The notes below the pieces were generated by a model. That model was not told the DNA's origin. It made no database searches and was given only the letters and a program-made list of their open reading frames with translations. A DNA stretch of 64,000 bases from Paraphysomonas bandaiensis (taxonomy: Eukaryota; Chrysophyceae), in the NCBI GenBank assembly GCA_965644295.1, contig CBFFRP010000399.1, positions 1-64,000 on the forward strand, given 5' to 3'. Made by a program: the position numbers and the translations under genes. How positions within the stretch are numbered: position 1 is the first letter of the stretch; every line of letters starts with the position of its first letter. This document shows positions 32,489 to 43,202 of this stretch, in pieces.

Positions 32489-34918
32489 CTAGGTAAAGAG
32501 ATTTGAAAAGAGCCTCGCACCCCACGACGGGCTGCTCCGTGGACGTGACGTCGTATTTCCATCACCGTTCTGCCCAGGGGTAGCCGTAGAAGATGTTGTG
32601 GGTTGCAATACAGACACATCACCTCCTTCCCTCCGAATTATGCATGCAAGTATAAGAGTCGCCATACCAGCTGAGTTAGCATCCACCCCACCAGTGATCT
32701 CCTGCACATCTCGCACACCAGATACCATCTTACGTATAGGTTCTGTTAGCTTCCACCCACAGGCCTCTAAGTGAGGAAGACGCCTCTCGTGCAGTGGTGC
32801 CCAACGCATTTCAACAGAAGAATAGACAATGCACCCCGATATCTCATCCACAAGAGATTTCGTTTCCCTAGCTAGCGCTTCAAACGAGGGTCGAATGAAT
32901 GAATCTGGAAGAGTAAACCGGTTGGTAGGGGCCAGATCAATTTCAAAAAATGATGCAAGAGGTAAGTGTACATTCGCGAGCTCTCGATGAATTAGCCTGA
33001 TCAATCCACGAGTATTGCTGTCTAGACCGAATATCGGATACTGCGACCCGCCATTGAGAACGCACTGAAGAAGGGACAAGAAGTGACCAGTAATTCTCCA
33101 TCCTCCATCCTCCAACTTGCGAGCCTCAGTACATCCTTTGAACTCTTCCATCTCTCGCTCTATAAGCAGTTTAGTATTTCTGTTGGCATGGTTGTCCATT
33201 CGAAAAGCGAGGGCCGATATATAGAGTCCTTGTAGGCGCTCTGTCACTGTTGTTACATCGCTTCCACGGAACCGGAGTAGTACTTTCCGTTCCACCCCAC
33301 ATGTACAGGCCTCGCCAGTTACCTCTGCATCGCAGCCAGGACACTCCCAAGGAGATGTGCCACATCCTTCCCCTATCTCTCGCATGGCGGAAATTAGCTG
33401 TGACAGCTCGGGGTCAGACACTCCTGAGTCACCTTCAATTGCACTCAACATTTGATATAGAGATTGTAACTCAGCGGGTACGCCTGCACCATTCGTAGAA
33501 TGTGAAGTTTCAATAGCTCGGCCCTCCGTCTGCATAACACGTATCCACATATGCTCGATGACTGCAGAGGAACCAAGATCCAGGCCTAAGCCCCGAGTCA
33601 ATTGGGACAAATCCCTCTCTCCAGCGGATAGCAAGCGATAGGCCTCCTCCAACTTCCAGTTACCTGCAGTTAACTTTGGTAACAGGACGGACCCAACAAG
33701 GGTACAAAGTCTCTGGGAGGGATTAGAGGTCAAGAGTTTTGCTACCTCGTCGAACATATATGTGTTCTGCTTGATAAAACCTTGAACATTGGGCAAAAGA
33801 GGGTACCTACGAGGCAAACCGACCGTTGTGTCTTCCCCAGTCACAGGGCCAGTTGATCGGGTGTGGAATTGAAACCCAGGTGAGCGCAGTTGGCTCAGAC
33901 GAATGTGAATGTGCCTGAGAACCGCTCTAGAATTTGGACAAGTTAATAGGATGGGAAAATGAGTCTCTCCTTCAATCATGGCTGTGAATAGGGCACGAAT
34001 ATGGAGCTGTACCTCCCAGTGCTGCTCCTGGAGCGTCACCACATTGGGCTGCTGAACGAGCTCTTCTAGTCGTTCCATCAACGAGGTCTGAACAGATGAT
34101 GATAGACGATTTGAGCCGTCGCGTATCGCATCGAAGACTCGCATGCAAAATGTAACGCACTGGTTCAAGGTGCTGGTAAAGTGATCCGATCGCGATAACA
34201 GTAGAACCACATTACGAGTAACCCCACATGAGCATCGGGCATTCCGTCCACGTAGCATATCGCCGGGATGAACCTCATCGCACCCAGGGCACTTCCATTC
34301 TGCCGACATATCTAGACAAGACACAGGTGCAATGTCAGCTTCAAGTTTGTGTCGACAGAGCGGACATTCGTGACTATTTTTAAGCCATGATACAATACCG
34401 GCGCAATCTTCCTCTTCTGCTGCCTCGACCTCGCCTTTGTGATGAAAGTAATGACCACATGGTAGATGTGTCACTGATTCACCGGAAACAAAGTCAACCT
34501 GGCATATCGCGCAGGATGCCTTTTCTGGATCAGATATTAGTCCGGGTCGCATTTTTTCAACAGGAAGAGCATCAATCACACTCTGCTTTGTAGCCGCCTG
34601 TCTACTGCTCTGCTCAGCTGCACTTGCAATAGCCAGACGTAAAGCGTCCAAGATATCAACCCCATCGGTCCCCTGGGTTGCCCTGGCAGCAAGCATTTGC
34701 TGTATTTGAGTCCTTGTTTCCGCAGGAGTCATTGCACGAGTATTATGTGTCCTCCTATGGCCATTGGTTTCTACGGATCGTCCAAAGCAAGTATCACAGA
34801 GGTCGTAATCTGGACACTCTGTACAGTGATGCCTTGTGCCTGTGAAATTACCATCAGATCTTCGACATCCGTCACAAGTAATTCCTTGGTGATAATTGAT
34901 ATCCGCTGGTGCTGTCAT
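32489..34918 (-). CDS. ZZ-finger / RING-H2 protein with a duplicated zinc-ribbon + helical module (809 aa, intronless)
   Basis: Single frame from ATG. Residues ~14-62: ZZ zinc finger (CDGCRRSDGNF...CTECPDYDLCDTCF...H...H). Residues ~136-200: RING-H2 with CAICQVDF...LPCGHYFHHKGE...CPLCR and an acidic insert between the H and C pairs. The rest is two copies of one module: a short zinc ribbon (WKCPGCDEVH...CSCGV, then WECPGCDAEV...CTCGV), each followed by ~250 residues with corresponding blocks (VVLLLSRSD / VLLRFRGSD; FPILLTCPNSRAVLRHIH / YPIFGLDSNTRGLIRLIH; GNWKLEEAYRLLSAGERDL / GWKLTEPIRKMVSGVRDV). RING and ZZ suggest an E3 ubiquitin ligase; the module has no name I know. Divergent from the FYVE/TPR gene with 668 bp between starts. 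Confidence 0.88.
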   Translation of the reverse strand: MTAPADINYHQGITCDGCRRSDGNFTGTRHHCTECPDYDLCDTCFGRSVETNGHRRTHNTRAMTPAETRTQIQQMLAARATQGTDGVDILDALRLAIASAAEQSSRQAATKQSVIDALPVEKMRPGLISDPEKASCAICQVDFVSGESVTHLPCGHYFHHKGEVEAAEEEDCAGIVSWLKNSHECPLCRHKLEADIAPVSCLDMSAEWKCPGCDEVHPGDMLRGRNARCSCGVTRNVVLLLSRSDHFTSTLNQCVTFCMRVFDAIRDGSNRLSSSVQTSLMERLEELVQQPNVVTLQEQHWEVQLHIRALFTAMIEGETHFPILLTCPNSRAVLRHIHIRLSQLRSPGFQFHTRSTGPVTGEDTTVGLPRRYPLLPNVQGFIKQNTYMFDEVAKLLTSNPSQRLCTLVGSVLLPKLTAGNWKLEEAYRLLSAGERDLSQLTRGLGLDLGSSAVIEHMWIRVMQTEGRAIETSHSTNGAGVPAELQSLYQMLSAIEGDSGVSDPELSQLISAMREIGEGCGTSPWECPGCDAEVTGEACTCGVERKVLLRFRGSDVTTVTERLQGLYISALAFRMDNHANRNTKLLIEREMEEFKGCTEARKLEDGGWRITGHFLSLLQCVLNGGSQYPIFGLDSNTRGLIRLIHRELANVHLPLASFFEIDLAPTNRFTLPDSFIRPSFEALARETKSLVDEISGCIVYSSVEMRWAPLHERRLPHLEACGWKLTEPIRKMVSGVRDVQEITGGVDANSAGMATLILACIIRREGGDVSVLQPTTSSTATPGQNGDGNTTSRPRSSPSWGARLFSNLFT

Positions 34919-35586
34919 TCAATGCTGAAGAGTGAATATAGAGTTGTGTTTCTGTTGCTCTCCTTAGAATACACTTCGTGTAGTATGTTGAGATGATAAC
35001 TTATATGTGTTGTGTTTTGGATTGTGACTATTACAGAAAGCGTCTTTGAAGGCAAGATATTCTCCGGACATTTCTCCTGATTTCAGTGCATTCCTATTCT
35101 TGCTTTCCAGTTGCAGTGTATAGGTATACGGCGGTATAGGTATACCGTATACCGATATACCATTTGTTCTAGATAAAATCATTCCTTCTGAGGGTGGTTG
35201 TGCATATCGATATTATCAATTAATATCATTGAAAAGTCATCGTTTTTTCAGTGCAAAGTGAAAAAAAGTGACTTTTTAATGAAAAAACGATAATTATTGA
35301 TAACCACCCCTGCTGTTTTTTCCCGTTTTGCGGATCTTCCTCTTGTTGAAAGAAATCGCGATATATCGCGAGTGATATGTCTGCATATCTACAGCAGTGT
35401 AGATATCGATGCATGGTACGCTACCAAGTATAGGGCCTTTCATTGCCATCAAGAGCTGACAATCACAATCATTGATTGTGGTGTATTTAATTAATGACAA
35501 CATATGTATTCTATAGATTTAGGCATATCTTTGCCGCTTAGTCAAAACACACCTATCCATTTCAAAAACACTTATACTTCTTAACT
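34919..35586. promoter_or_regulatory. Divergent promoter region between the ZZ-RING and P-loop/FYVE/TPR genes
   Basis: 668 bp between two outward-facing start codons. Contains a cluster of GTATAC/GGTATACC palindromes at about 35105-35165 and an inverted AAAAAGTCACTTTTT-type stretch around 35245-35290. No known factor site is claimed. Confidence 0.45.
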
Positions 35587-38500
35587 ATGAGCGCATTCTC
35601 TCAAGGCAGTGATCTGACTCAACTAGTGATCCGTGGGATCGATTTTGTTGATAAAAAACTAAATGAAGATCACCAGATCGATGACAAGCGATACTTTAGT
35701 GATAGAAAATGGTCGAAACCATATGTTTGTATTCCACATATGAGGAACTGCGGGGATGGAACGACATGCACTGTTCCACACCCTCTGATCTATCAAGTTG
35801 CTAATTCTTTCGGTGCATCATTTGGGGACGTTATTGAAGTGGGTAAAGGCCTGGTTCTTGATAATCCCGCTGCTGAGGGTGCTGTCATTACTGTCCTCAG
35901 TGGATCGCCTGGTTCTGGGAAGAGTTCTATTGCTTTGGCAGTGGGATATAGCATGGCAAGGGAATGTGCCTTTGACAATGAACAGCGAGGTCAGAACCTC
36001 GCCAGAAGAGGAAGACGTGGAGAACCAGCTGCAACGCTTAAACACTCGGGGTATGACGTAATTAGGTGGATGAGGATGGATCCCTCTCATATACACCATG
36101 AATGGATGCAATTCGCGCTGTCCCTTGGAATTAATTTTGGGGACTCTGACTGTAATTACAGTCATACAGATTCGGTCCACCCACAAGTTTCTCTATATCG
36201 TATTATTCAAGCCGTTTTCGATGTGCTACAGGACAAACATTTTTTGTTGATATTTGATGGTGTGGAGAGTTACGATTCAATACAGCATTCCTTGCCTCCC
36301 GTTGGAGAGTCATCTTGCGTTCGTAGTCTTTCAAGTGGATCCACTTCTTCGGCTGATCAGAATTCTAATAGCATACCTCGTCGACATGTGTTAATAACTA
36401 CCAATCACCTATCTCTTTCTGCAGAGCTACCTATAGGGGGCGTAACAGTGACTGCAATCACTGTTGGAAATCCTCCTGGTGACATGATTGGTAGATATGC
36501 AGAGAACACCTCGGAGGGGGTATTCACACCTGTTGAGAGTTGCAATTTCATCAAAAAACGAATGCAAAAGGTTATTTATAGTTGTTCCGGTAATTGTAGC
36601 GACTCGGAGTCTAGCACATTGATTCATCAAACTGCTATTCATGATTCGCAGATAAAGAAGGTGCAAAACGCCCTACGTGGGGATACGCATCCTCTTAGAC
36701 TGTCTATGGGTATGTCGTTATGGACGACAATCTTCAGAGAGGTGCACCAATCCATAACAATATCGCAAGACATTAAGCCTGGTAATTTTAGCACTGAATG
36801 CCTCACGAGTTGTATCGTTACTGCGACGGCGACTATGAAAGAGGAACTCATTGCACTCTCTCGACAAATGAGTGACGACTCCGATATAAGTAATGCGACC
36901 CCTCCAACAACTCCATCTCCCCAAAAGCGTAGACCTTCTGCGATAATGAACCGGGTGCGGGGGAAGGGAAGAGGAAAAGGCGAAGGTGAGGTACAATGGG
37001 TCTCAAACAAGGATACGAAAGTGTGCATGATCTGCGAGGGTAAGTTCAATATAACGAAGAGAAGGAAGCACCATTGCAGGGTATGCGGGAGATTGATTTG
37101 TGGTGAATGTAGTCCCAATAAAGCAATTGTTGAACCCATCAAAGATCTAGGGCCACAACGAGTTTGCGTGCACTGTGAAAGTAATATCAAGGTTAGTAGA
37201 GGTGTGGCATGCAGTCGTATGAATTCATTTGTTATGTCTCCTGAATATGCTGTGCATTCATATCTAATAGTGGCATTTTAAAAGGGTATCGCAAATGAAG
37301 TGTCGAATAGTCCCACTACTCATCGTCGAGGCAGCACCAGTAGCGTGGTCTCCACGTTGAGTCTTAAGTCAATGCATTCTAGAGACGACGAAAATCTTGA
37401 ACATCTGTCGTCTCCTTTGGCATTTGCCGGAGTGATCCCTTACCCTCGCCTCTCACGGCTTGTAAACTGTTTTCTTCAACACTTGAAGGTTATGCACCCC
37501 GCTACCCATCGCCTCCTAGGATTTGTAAGTCTATATGGCTCATGGCATATCCCGTTGTCCCTTTTGGATAAACTCTATGATTTAGCTGACCTAGAGAGTG
37601 ATTATACTGGAGACGATACCAAAGACCGCGTTCTGAACATATTACATCCTCTGTTAGACTTGCATATTGTGCGTTACGAGGAATCTGCCCTCTCTCAAGT
37701 TGATACTAGTCGCAGTCGTGTGTACCTCCACATTCACGCATTGTTGCAAAAAAGCATATGCGATTGCATTGTTGGGCTGATACTGTTCCACTCTCCATTT
37801 GCAGAATCAACTGTTGGGTTGACGTCTTCGCATAATGTATACCCTGCGGATATATTGGACACATGGCTGCATCCAGTGGTGCGAGCTCTAGATAGTGTTT
37901 ATGGTGTACATAGTAAGGCTAAAGACAGAGACATTGTGAGTGCTCTCGCAGTCCATACCGCAAAGTTAATCCAGATTCTGGAGGGAAATGTATTCCATTC
38001 TTTAACACGTGCGAACTACCTTCGGATAATTTTATACTTGCGCATGGGAGAGAGCCTGTGTGCACAAGGATGCCACCAAGAAGGTGCATCCCCACTACTA
38101 TTGCATTGCTAACATGTGGTAGACGTCAAATATAGTGCTATATGTATATATATATCGATGCATACCCTCCTTGACCGTATGGCGGTAGTGTGCTTTAGTC
38201 TTGGTTGCGCTGTCTCAGTCTTTTGTGTGTGTACATAGGTTTGGCGTATTTCAGAAGACGACTGGTTTTGATTCATGAGTGCATGAAGTGGACAGGATCT
38301 GTGGATACAGAAGTGTGGGAGGATATGATGGGATCCGGTGCCCGCCTAGGGGGTCGAGAGGTGGGAAACACTCTCGTTGCTATTGCCAGGGTATTGGTAG
38401 TGCAGGGCCGAGTGGAGGAAGCAATTCGGACGTACACCGAAGCCATCAGTGCATATGGTTCACAGAATGGCTTACATTCAGCAAGATCCTATCGAGCGAT

Positions 38501-39629
38501 TGCTTCGCTAAATGAGAAGTCAGATAGTCTATTGGAGGCGATTCTTGCGTATAATTCAGCCATTGAAAATGAAACAAAACATTTTGCTAATTTTACAAAC
38601 ACAGATCAATGCGATGAAATTTATCCTAATCACTTGTTCAGCATGTCAAAGATGTATTACGCACTGGGAGGATTATACTGCCGCTGCGGTGATATGACCA
38701 ACGCTACGCAGAGTTATCAGAAATCTCTTCGCTTGGACAAGGAGTTATATGACGAAGGCAAGCTCTCAGCTCAAGAGTACGCGAAAGCTTTAAACAATAT
38801 GGGCGCAGTTCATTATCGTATGCAACTCATGGATGAAGCGCTGACGTTCTACCTCGACTCGCTAGCTATGGCGCGTGTTGTATATGCAGGAGACCATCAA
38901 GAAGTGGCGAAAACACTTTACAATGTAGGGAATGTCCAGCTGCTTTCTGGAGACCTAGATCATGCACTCCTGTCATTGAAGGAAGCACTTCGCATGTCCC
39001 GAGCGGTGTCTGGAAGTTGTAATAGTGATATCGGAAAGATATGGAATAATATCGGTCACGTCTACAGTGCTTTAAAAGATTATCCGGCTGCGGTACAGGC
39101 CTACGAACAGGCGTTAGATATGAAGAAACATACTAGAACAGATGAGGTATTGGTGTATCAAGTAGATATTGGAAAGACAATGAAAAATTTAGCCACTGCA
39201 TACACAAATGAAGGGCGTCATGAAGAAGCTCTCGAGGTACTACATGAGTTGTTACCTTCAATTGAAAGAAGGTTGCAGCAGTGTGAAAGTACTGGTAGGA
39301 CGGATGCGGCAGCGGAAGAGGAATTGAAGGTCATAAAGAATTTAATTGTAACTACACGAGGTTTATCTGCCTATCGGAATGATATTCTGACAGAGTATTC
39401 GCGCTACATTGACAATAGAAAAAAACAAAAGAAGAGTGGAATTGGGTTTAGTAAACAGGCGAAATTGGATGCTGCCGAATTCGTTATTGATTATGTTAAG
39501 GCCCCTACATTTCGAAGACTTGAAGATATATCACAAACAGCTAATTATGACAAACACAAGGGGGCACTGTTAGATGGCCAACTTGGAGAAATGTTTAAGA
39601 GATTGTGTTTAAGACAAGCGGAAGAGTAG
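35587..39629 (+). CDS. NLR-like STAND ATPase with internal FYVE finger and C-terminal TPRs (1,264 aa)
   Basis: Exons 35587-37191, 37285-38083 and 38239-39629; introns 93 and 155 nt (phases 0 and 1). A P-loop NTPase region has Walker A SGSPGSGKSS (~residue 105) and a Walker-B-like HFLLIFDGVESYDS (~218). At ~469-535 lies a complete FYVE finger: WVSNKD (WxxD), CMICEGKFN, RKHHCRVCG and RVCVHC, i.e. the ligands for PI3P binding at endosomes. The region 560-810 is helical (SLYGSWHIPLSLLDKLYDL..., ILHPLLDLHIV), like the winged-helix/ARC part of STAND proteins. The C-terminus holds ~7 TPRs (ALNNMGAVHYRMQLMDEAL, TLYNVGNVQLLSGDLDHAL, IWNNIGHVYSALKDYPAAV). NTPase plus TPR is STAND-like; the FYVE in the middle is unusual. 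Endosomal signalling is inferred. Confidence 0.85.
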
Positions 39630-40407
39630 ATATGTGAGAATCCATCACGGAGATATGACGATAAAATTTTATTTGTTTTTGTACTTTGTATATTCAGTAT
39701 TAATATGCCAGATAATATCTCGGTGTTCAACTAAAACATCATTTGTTTTGAACTTAGAGTACATTGGGTAGTGACACTTAACTACCTTGTATAGGGTTTG
39801 AATTATCTCATCAATTCATCAAATACTAATTTGCATGCAGAAGGAAAAACTTATATTCCACGACAGCGAAGTGTATTAGATTACAACTATGACACCAACT
39901 ACTGATGAAACAGTAGTATTAGGAAACTAAAGGATAGGCGTCCTAACAACGCACTGCTTGTTTTTATTTTCTATCACTTCGTGGATAATATGTTACGGAT
40001 ATTGCGGTGCTTTCCATTGATGTAATATATGTGTGCGTCGTTAAGTTTTAAGTTGTAATTGAAGTGTCCTGCGTGTTTTAAAGTTACATTATTATACGCA
40101 ATAATTCTTATTTGAGATTATTTGAATTCAGCAACAATACGCCATCAAGTAATATTAAGGATCATTGATTCACGTATATTCCTTAACGCGTGAATACAAC
40201 AAGATAATACAATGAAATATCAATTGACAGCGCATCATATAGAAAAAATGAAATGAGTACATCTAACTTATTACCAAAGTAGTACTGCTCTATGCTATAG
40301 TACCGCACATATTAGAAGTCAAGAACAATGGATTTTTAATGAATCAAACATCAAACACGCATGAAATTATGTATGTCTAGTTGAAATTTGAAATAAACCT
40401 TGCGTGT
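39630..40407. other. Gene-free AT-rich flank
   Basis: No coding signal or recognisable repeat until the LTR debris begins. Confidence 0.4.
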
Positions 40408-40740
40408 TAATTTTTGCTGTTTGAGAGCAAGTAAAAGCTGTAGTTCAAAGTTAATTGAGTTATAATCCTAAATCAAAGAATACAGTAGTGTTTAACTGCA
40501 TTAGTAGAACTGCTGTTATGTTATGATATATTGTATATGGTAATTATTGCAGTAAAACTGAAATATATTGACTGTACTATATCGTATGAAAATATTTTGT
40601 AGTTGCCATAACATAAATTTGGCGATTGACAAAATGAACAAGGTGAAATTGATTTTAATTTTACTTATTTATAATTCAAGCTTTGAACGTATATTTCATT
40701 TAGTTAATTAAGTCCTTACGTTCTAATTATGTCAAATCTG
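40408..40740 (+). mobile_element. Decayed copia LTR
   Basis: GTTAATTTTTGCTGTTTGAGAGCAAGTAAAAGCTGTAGTT, then AAAGAATACAGTAGT and AAACTGAAATATATTGACTGTA follow the order of the 322-bp LTR next door with many changes. End estimated. Confidence 0.6.
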
Positions 40741-40844
40741 ATAGTGGGTTTATGAAGTATAAAGTGCCTTGTAGCCGTTCTTTCCCACACACACACCCTC
40801 AATTGATTTTCTGTTCTCTACCATAAAGAAGTATTGAACCTCGG

Positions 40845-41166
40845 TGTTGAGTTTTGCTGTTTGTGAGCAATTAAAAGCTGTAGTTTCCAAGATATTTGAA
40901 TTATATCCGTTACTCAAAGAATACAGTAGTAGCTAGCTGTAGTATGAGAACCAATAATATGATAGCCATTGTAGTGATGAAACTGAAATATACTGACTGT
41001 ACAAGATAGTGACGATGTAAGGTCGTACTAGAAATGGTTGGTGTAGTAGAGATAAAAAGAGTTGGTGAACGTCAATGAATGAAGTATGGTATCTCTTATA
41101 ATTACATAATATTCTATATAAGTGTTTATCAAGGTCTTATTATACTGGAAATGTCTATTCCTAACA
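40845..41166 (+). mobile_element. 5' LTR (322 bp) of a deleted copia element
   Basis: Starts TGTTGAGTTTTGCTGTTTGT and ends TCTATTCCTAACA (TG...CA), exactly as long as the solo LTR at 9284-9605. It is followed directly by a primer-binding site. The gag start codon (41151) lies inside the LTR end, as in the complete element at 54497. Confidence 0.88.
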
Positions 41167-41461
41167 TGGTAGCAGACAGTAGTATGGATTGGAAAACTCT
41201 TCCCAAGTTCGATCAGTTCGGTGTAGAGAACTGGTCAAAGAATCTGAAAGTGTGGTTGATGAGGAAGAACAGGAACCATCTGGGTCTAGAGGACCGTCCA
41301 GTGAGACCAGCGAATAATGCGCCGGTGACTGTCCGAAATAAGTACAAGGAGGATCTGGACAAGTGGCTGGAGAGGAAAGACACGTGCATCAGTTCGATAT
41401 TATACTGGAAATGTCTATTCCTAACACTCGGCATAATGGTATTTACCTGGGGCCCTAAGCT
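41151..41461 (+). pseudogene. Copia gag fragment, truncated
   Basis: The frame MSIPNMVADSSMDWKTL... includes LKVWLMRKNRNHLGLEDRPVRP and WLERKDTCISSIL, homologous to the Gag start at 54880-54990 (KMHLMKKNRNHLGLEDPP, WRERNDTCVSTI). After codon ~84 the frame runs into a second copy of TATTATACTGGAAATGTCTATTCCTAACA (~41400-41428), the last ~29 bp of the LTR. So nearly all internal sequence has been deleted between gag and the 3' LTR tail. Confidence 0.82.
41167..41179 (+). promoter_or_regulatory. Primer-binding site (initiator tRNA-Met type)
   Basis: TGGTAGCAGACAG directly follows the LTR's CTAACA end. TGGTAGC is the complement of an initiator-Met tRNA 3' end, as in yeast Ty1 (TGGTAGCGCC). Confidence 0.7.
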
Positions 41462-41469
41462 CTAAGCAG

Positions 41470-41983
41470 GCTATATTTTGAAAAAGGCAGAGTTCTAAAT
41501 TGACAAGGGACGATGCTCCTTGTCTGAAGGTTAAATTCTAACTTCTCCCCATGATATGCAAATTTTATTAAATTCATAATTTCATTGAAGGTGATGAGCG
41601 GCCATTGTGTGGTTAGTAACTAACCGTTAGTTATTGTCTACCGGGCTATATGCTAGATTATCCCTGCAATATGAGAATATGAGTGTTCCATTGAAACAGC
41701 AACAAAAACTCATTTTGGGGATAAAATGGGGATAATATTACAATACGGTAACTTATCAGTGGGTACGAAATGTTCATATGGCCAATTTCATGCGTACTAT
41801 ACTTCTACAGTGAATTCTTATTACGTTACCGAAGCGGCCACACTACAAACAGTATAGTCGGGCAGTGGTAATCATGACAGCATTTGCATCAACTCAACGG
41901 TACTCCTTCTTTTTAACTTTATCAGCTGTGCTATGAACACATGTTACTCAATGCCTGAATAACAACCTCAATTGGAATACCAC
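41470..41983. other. Intergenic with a short dispersed motif
   Basis: ACAAAAACTCATTTTGGGGATAAAATGGGGATAAT at about 41700 resembles ACAAAAACTTTTTTTGAGACAAAATGGGGATAAT at about 27008. Otherwise nothing seen. Confidence 0.35.
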
Positions 41984-42790
41984 TTAAAGGCCGAAATACT
42001 CCATTGCACTCTTCACAAGATTTACAAGCCAGCTGTTGTACTCACAGTGAAAAACAGATGCTGGGAGGGTCTTAGCATCGGATTCGGTAAAGCAGGAATT
42101 ACCGACAGCACCAGATGTGCACCAAGCACATTGTTCTGAACCTTCAGACCCAGCCATGCAAGCATCCTCCGAGGTGAGGTCGTTGCAGATTTCTGTCGCT
42201 GAGGCGGCTAGAACATCGTACTCGCAGTGAAACACCGAAGTAGGAAGAGTTTTGGCATCTGTTTCAGTGAAACAAGAGTTGCCAACAGCTCCAGAGGTGC
42301 ACCAAGAGCACTTGACACCATTCTCTTCCCCGGCCATACACGCAGACTCGGATGTAAGGTCGTTGCAAGTGTTGCTGGCATACAACTTGGCAGCGGCGTC
42401 GTATTCGCAGTGAAAGACTGAAGCCGGGAGAGTTTGGGCGTCAGATTCTTTGAAGCAGGTGTTACCAACAGCTCCAGAGGTGCACCAAGCGCACTTTTCT
42501 CCGTCCTCCTCAGAGCCGATACACTGAGACTGTGTTGTGTAATCGTTACAAACATCACCCGAATTCGCCTTCAAAGAGGGGAATTCACACTTAAACACAG
42601 AGGCTGGAAGACCCTGAGCATCAGACTCCTTGTAGCAGGCGTTACCCACAGCGCCAGATGTGCACCAGACACACATTTCTGACCCCTCAGTGGAGGACAT
42701 GCACTCGCTCTCCTTGGTGTGAGAGAAACAGTCATCCGCCGCAAAGGCAGAGAGAACAGATGAAGCGATGATCAAGCACTTTACTTTCAT
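41984..42790 (-). CDS. Secreted four-repeat cysteine-rich protein (268 aa)
   Basis: Intronless. Signal peptide MKVKCLIIASSVLSAFA, then four ~62-residue repeats. Each is built as C...LTSE.AC(M/I)...G..C.WCTSGAVGN.C(F/Y)(K/T)E(S/T)DA..LP.SVF.CE(Y/F), with six or more conserved cysteines, presumably disulfide-bonded. The repeats are highly similar, also at DNA level, indicating recent duplication. The protein ends in a short amphipathic tail without an anchor. Likely secreted or a wall/surface component. I know CxWCTSGAVG-type repeats only from protist secreted proteins without a defined function. Confidence 0.85.
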   Translation of the reverse strand: MKVKCLIIASSVLSAFAADDCFSHTKESECMSSTEGSEMCVWCTSGAVGNACYKESDAQGLPASVFKCEFPSLKANSGDVCNDYTTQSQCIGSEEDGEKCAWCTSGAVGNTCFKESDAQTLPASVFHCEYDAAAKLYASNTCNDLTSESACMAGEENGVKCSWCTSGAVGNSCFTETDAKTLPTSVFHCEYDVLAASATEICNDLTSEDACMAGSEGSEQCAWCTSGAVGNSCFTESDAKTLPASVFHCEYNSWLVNLVKSAMEYFGL

Positions 42791-43202
42791 TATTATGGTG
42801 TTGTATACAAGCGGGTTAAGCAGATTATTGACGTTTATATATGCACCAATGTGTATGTCCGTATGTCACTATATGCTATACGTATACAGCAGAGCATAGG
42901 TCTTTTTTGGATTATTGGCTGGTAGGAATTCTTACGATACTGTAGTGTGTATAAACCTCAACGTTACAGTAGGAACCAACTGTATACTGCACAGTATATG
43001 AGTGAATACTGTAACTTTGTACCACCAGCAGCAGATGATGTGCGATGGGATGATATCTACATCCATCATATATCCAGATCGCTCTGGATATCCTCCATGC
43101 GATGATGAGACATCTAGACATCAGATACAGCCAGTTCATATTAAGGTCATCACTATAGTCAGTGGCATATCTATACATAGAGATAAGACACAGTGTTTTA
43201 TT

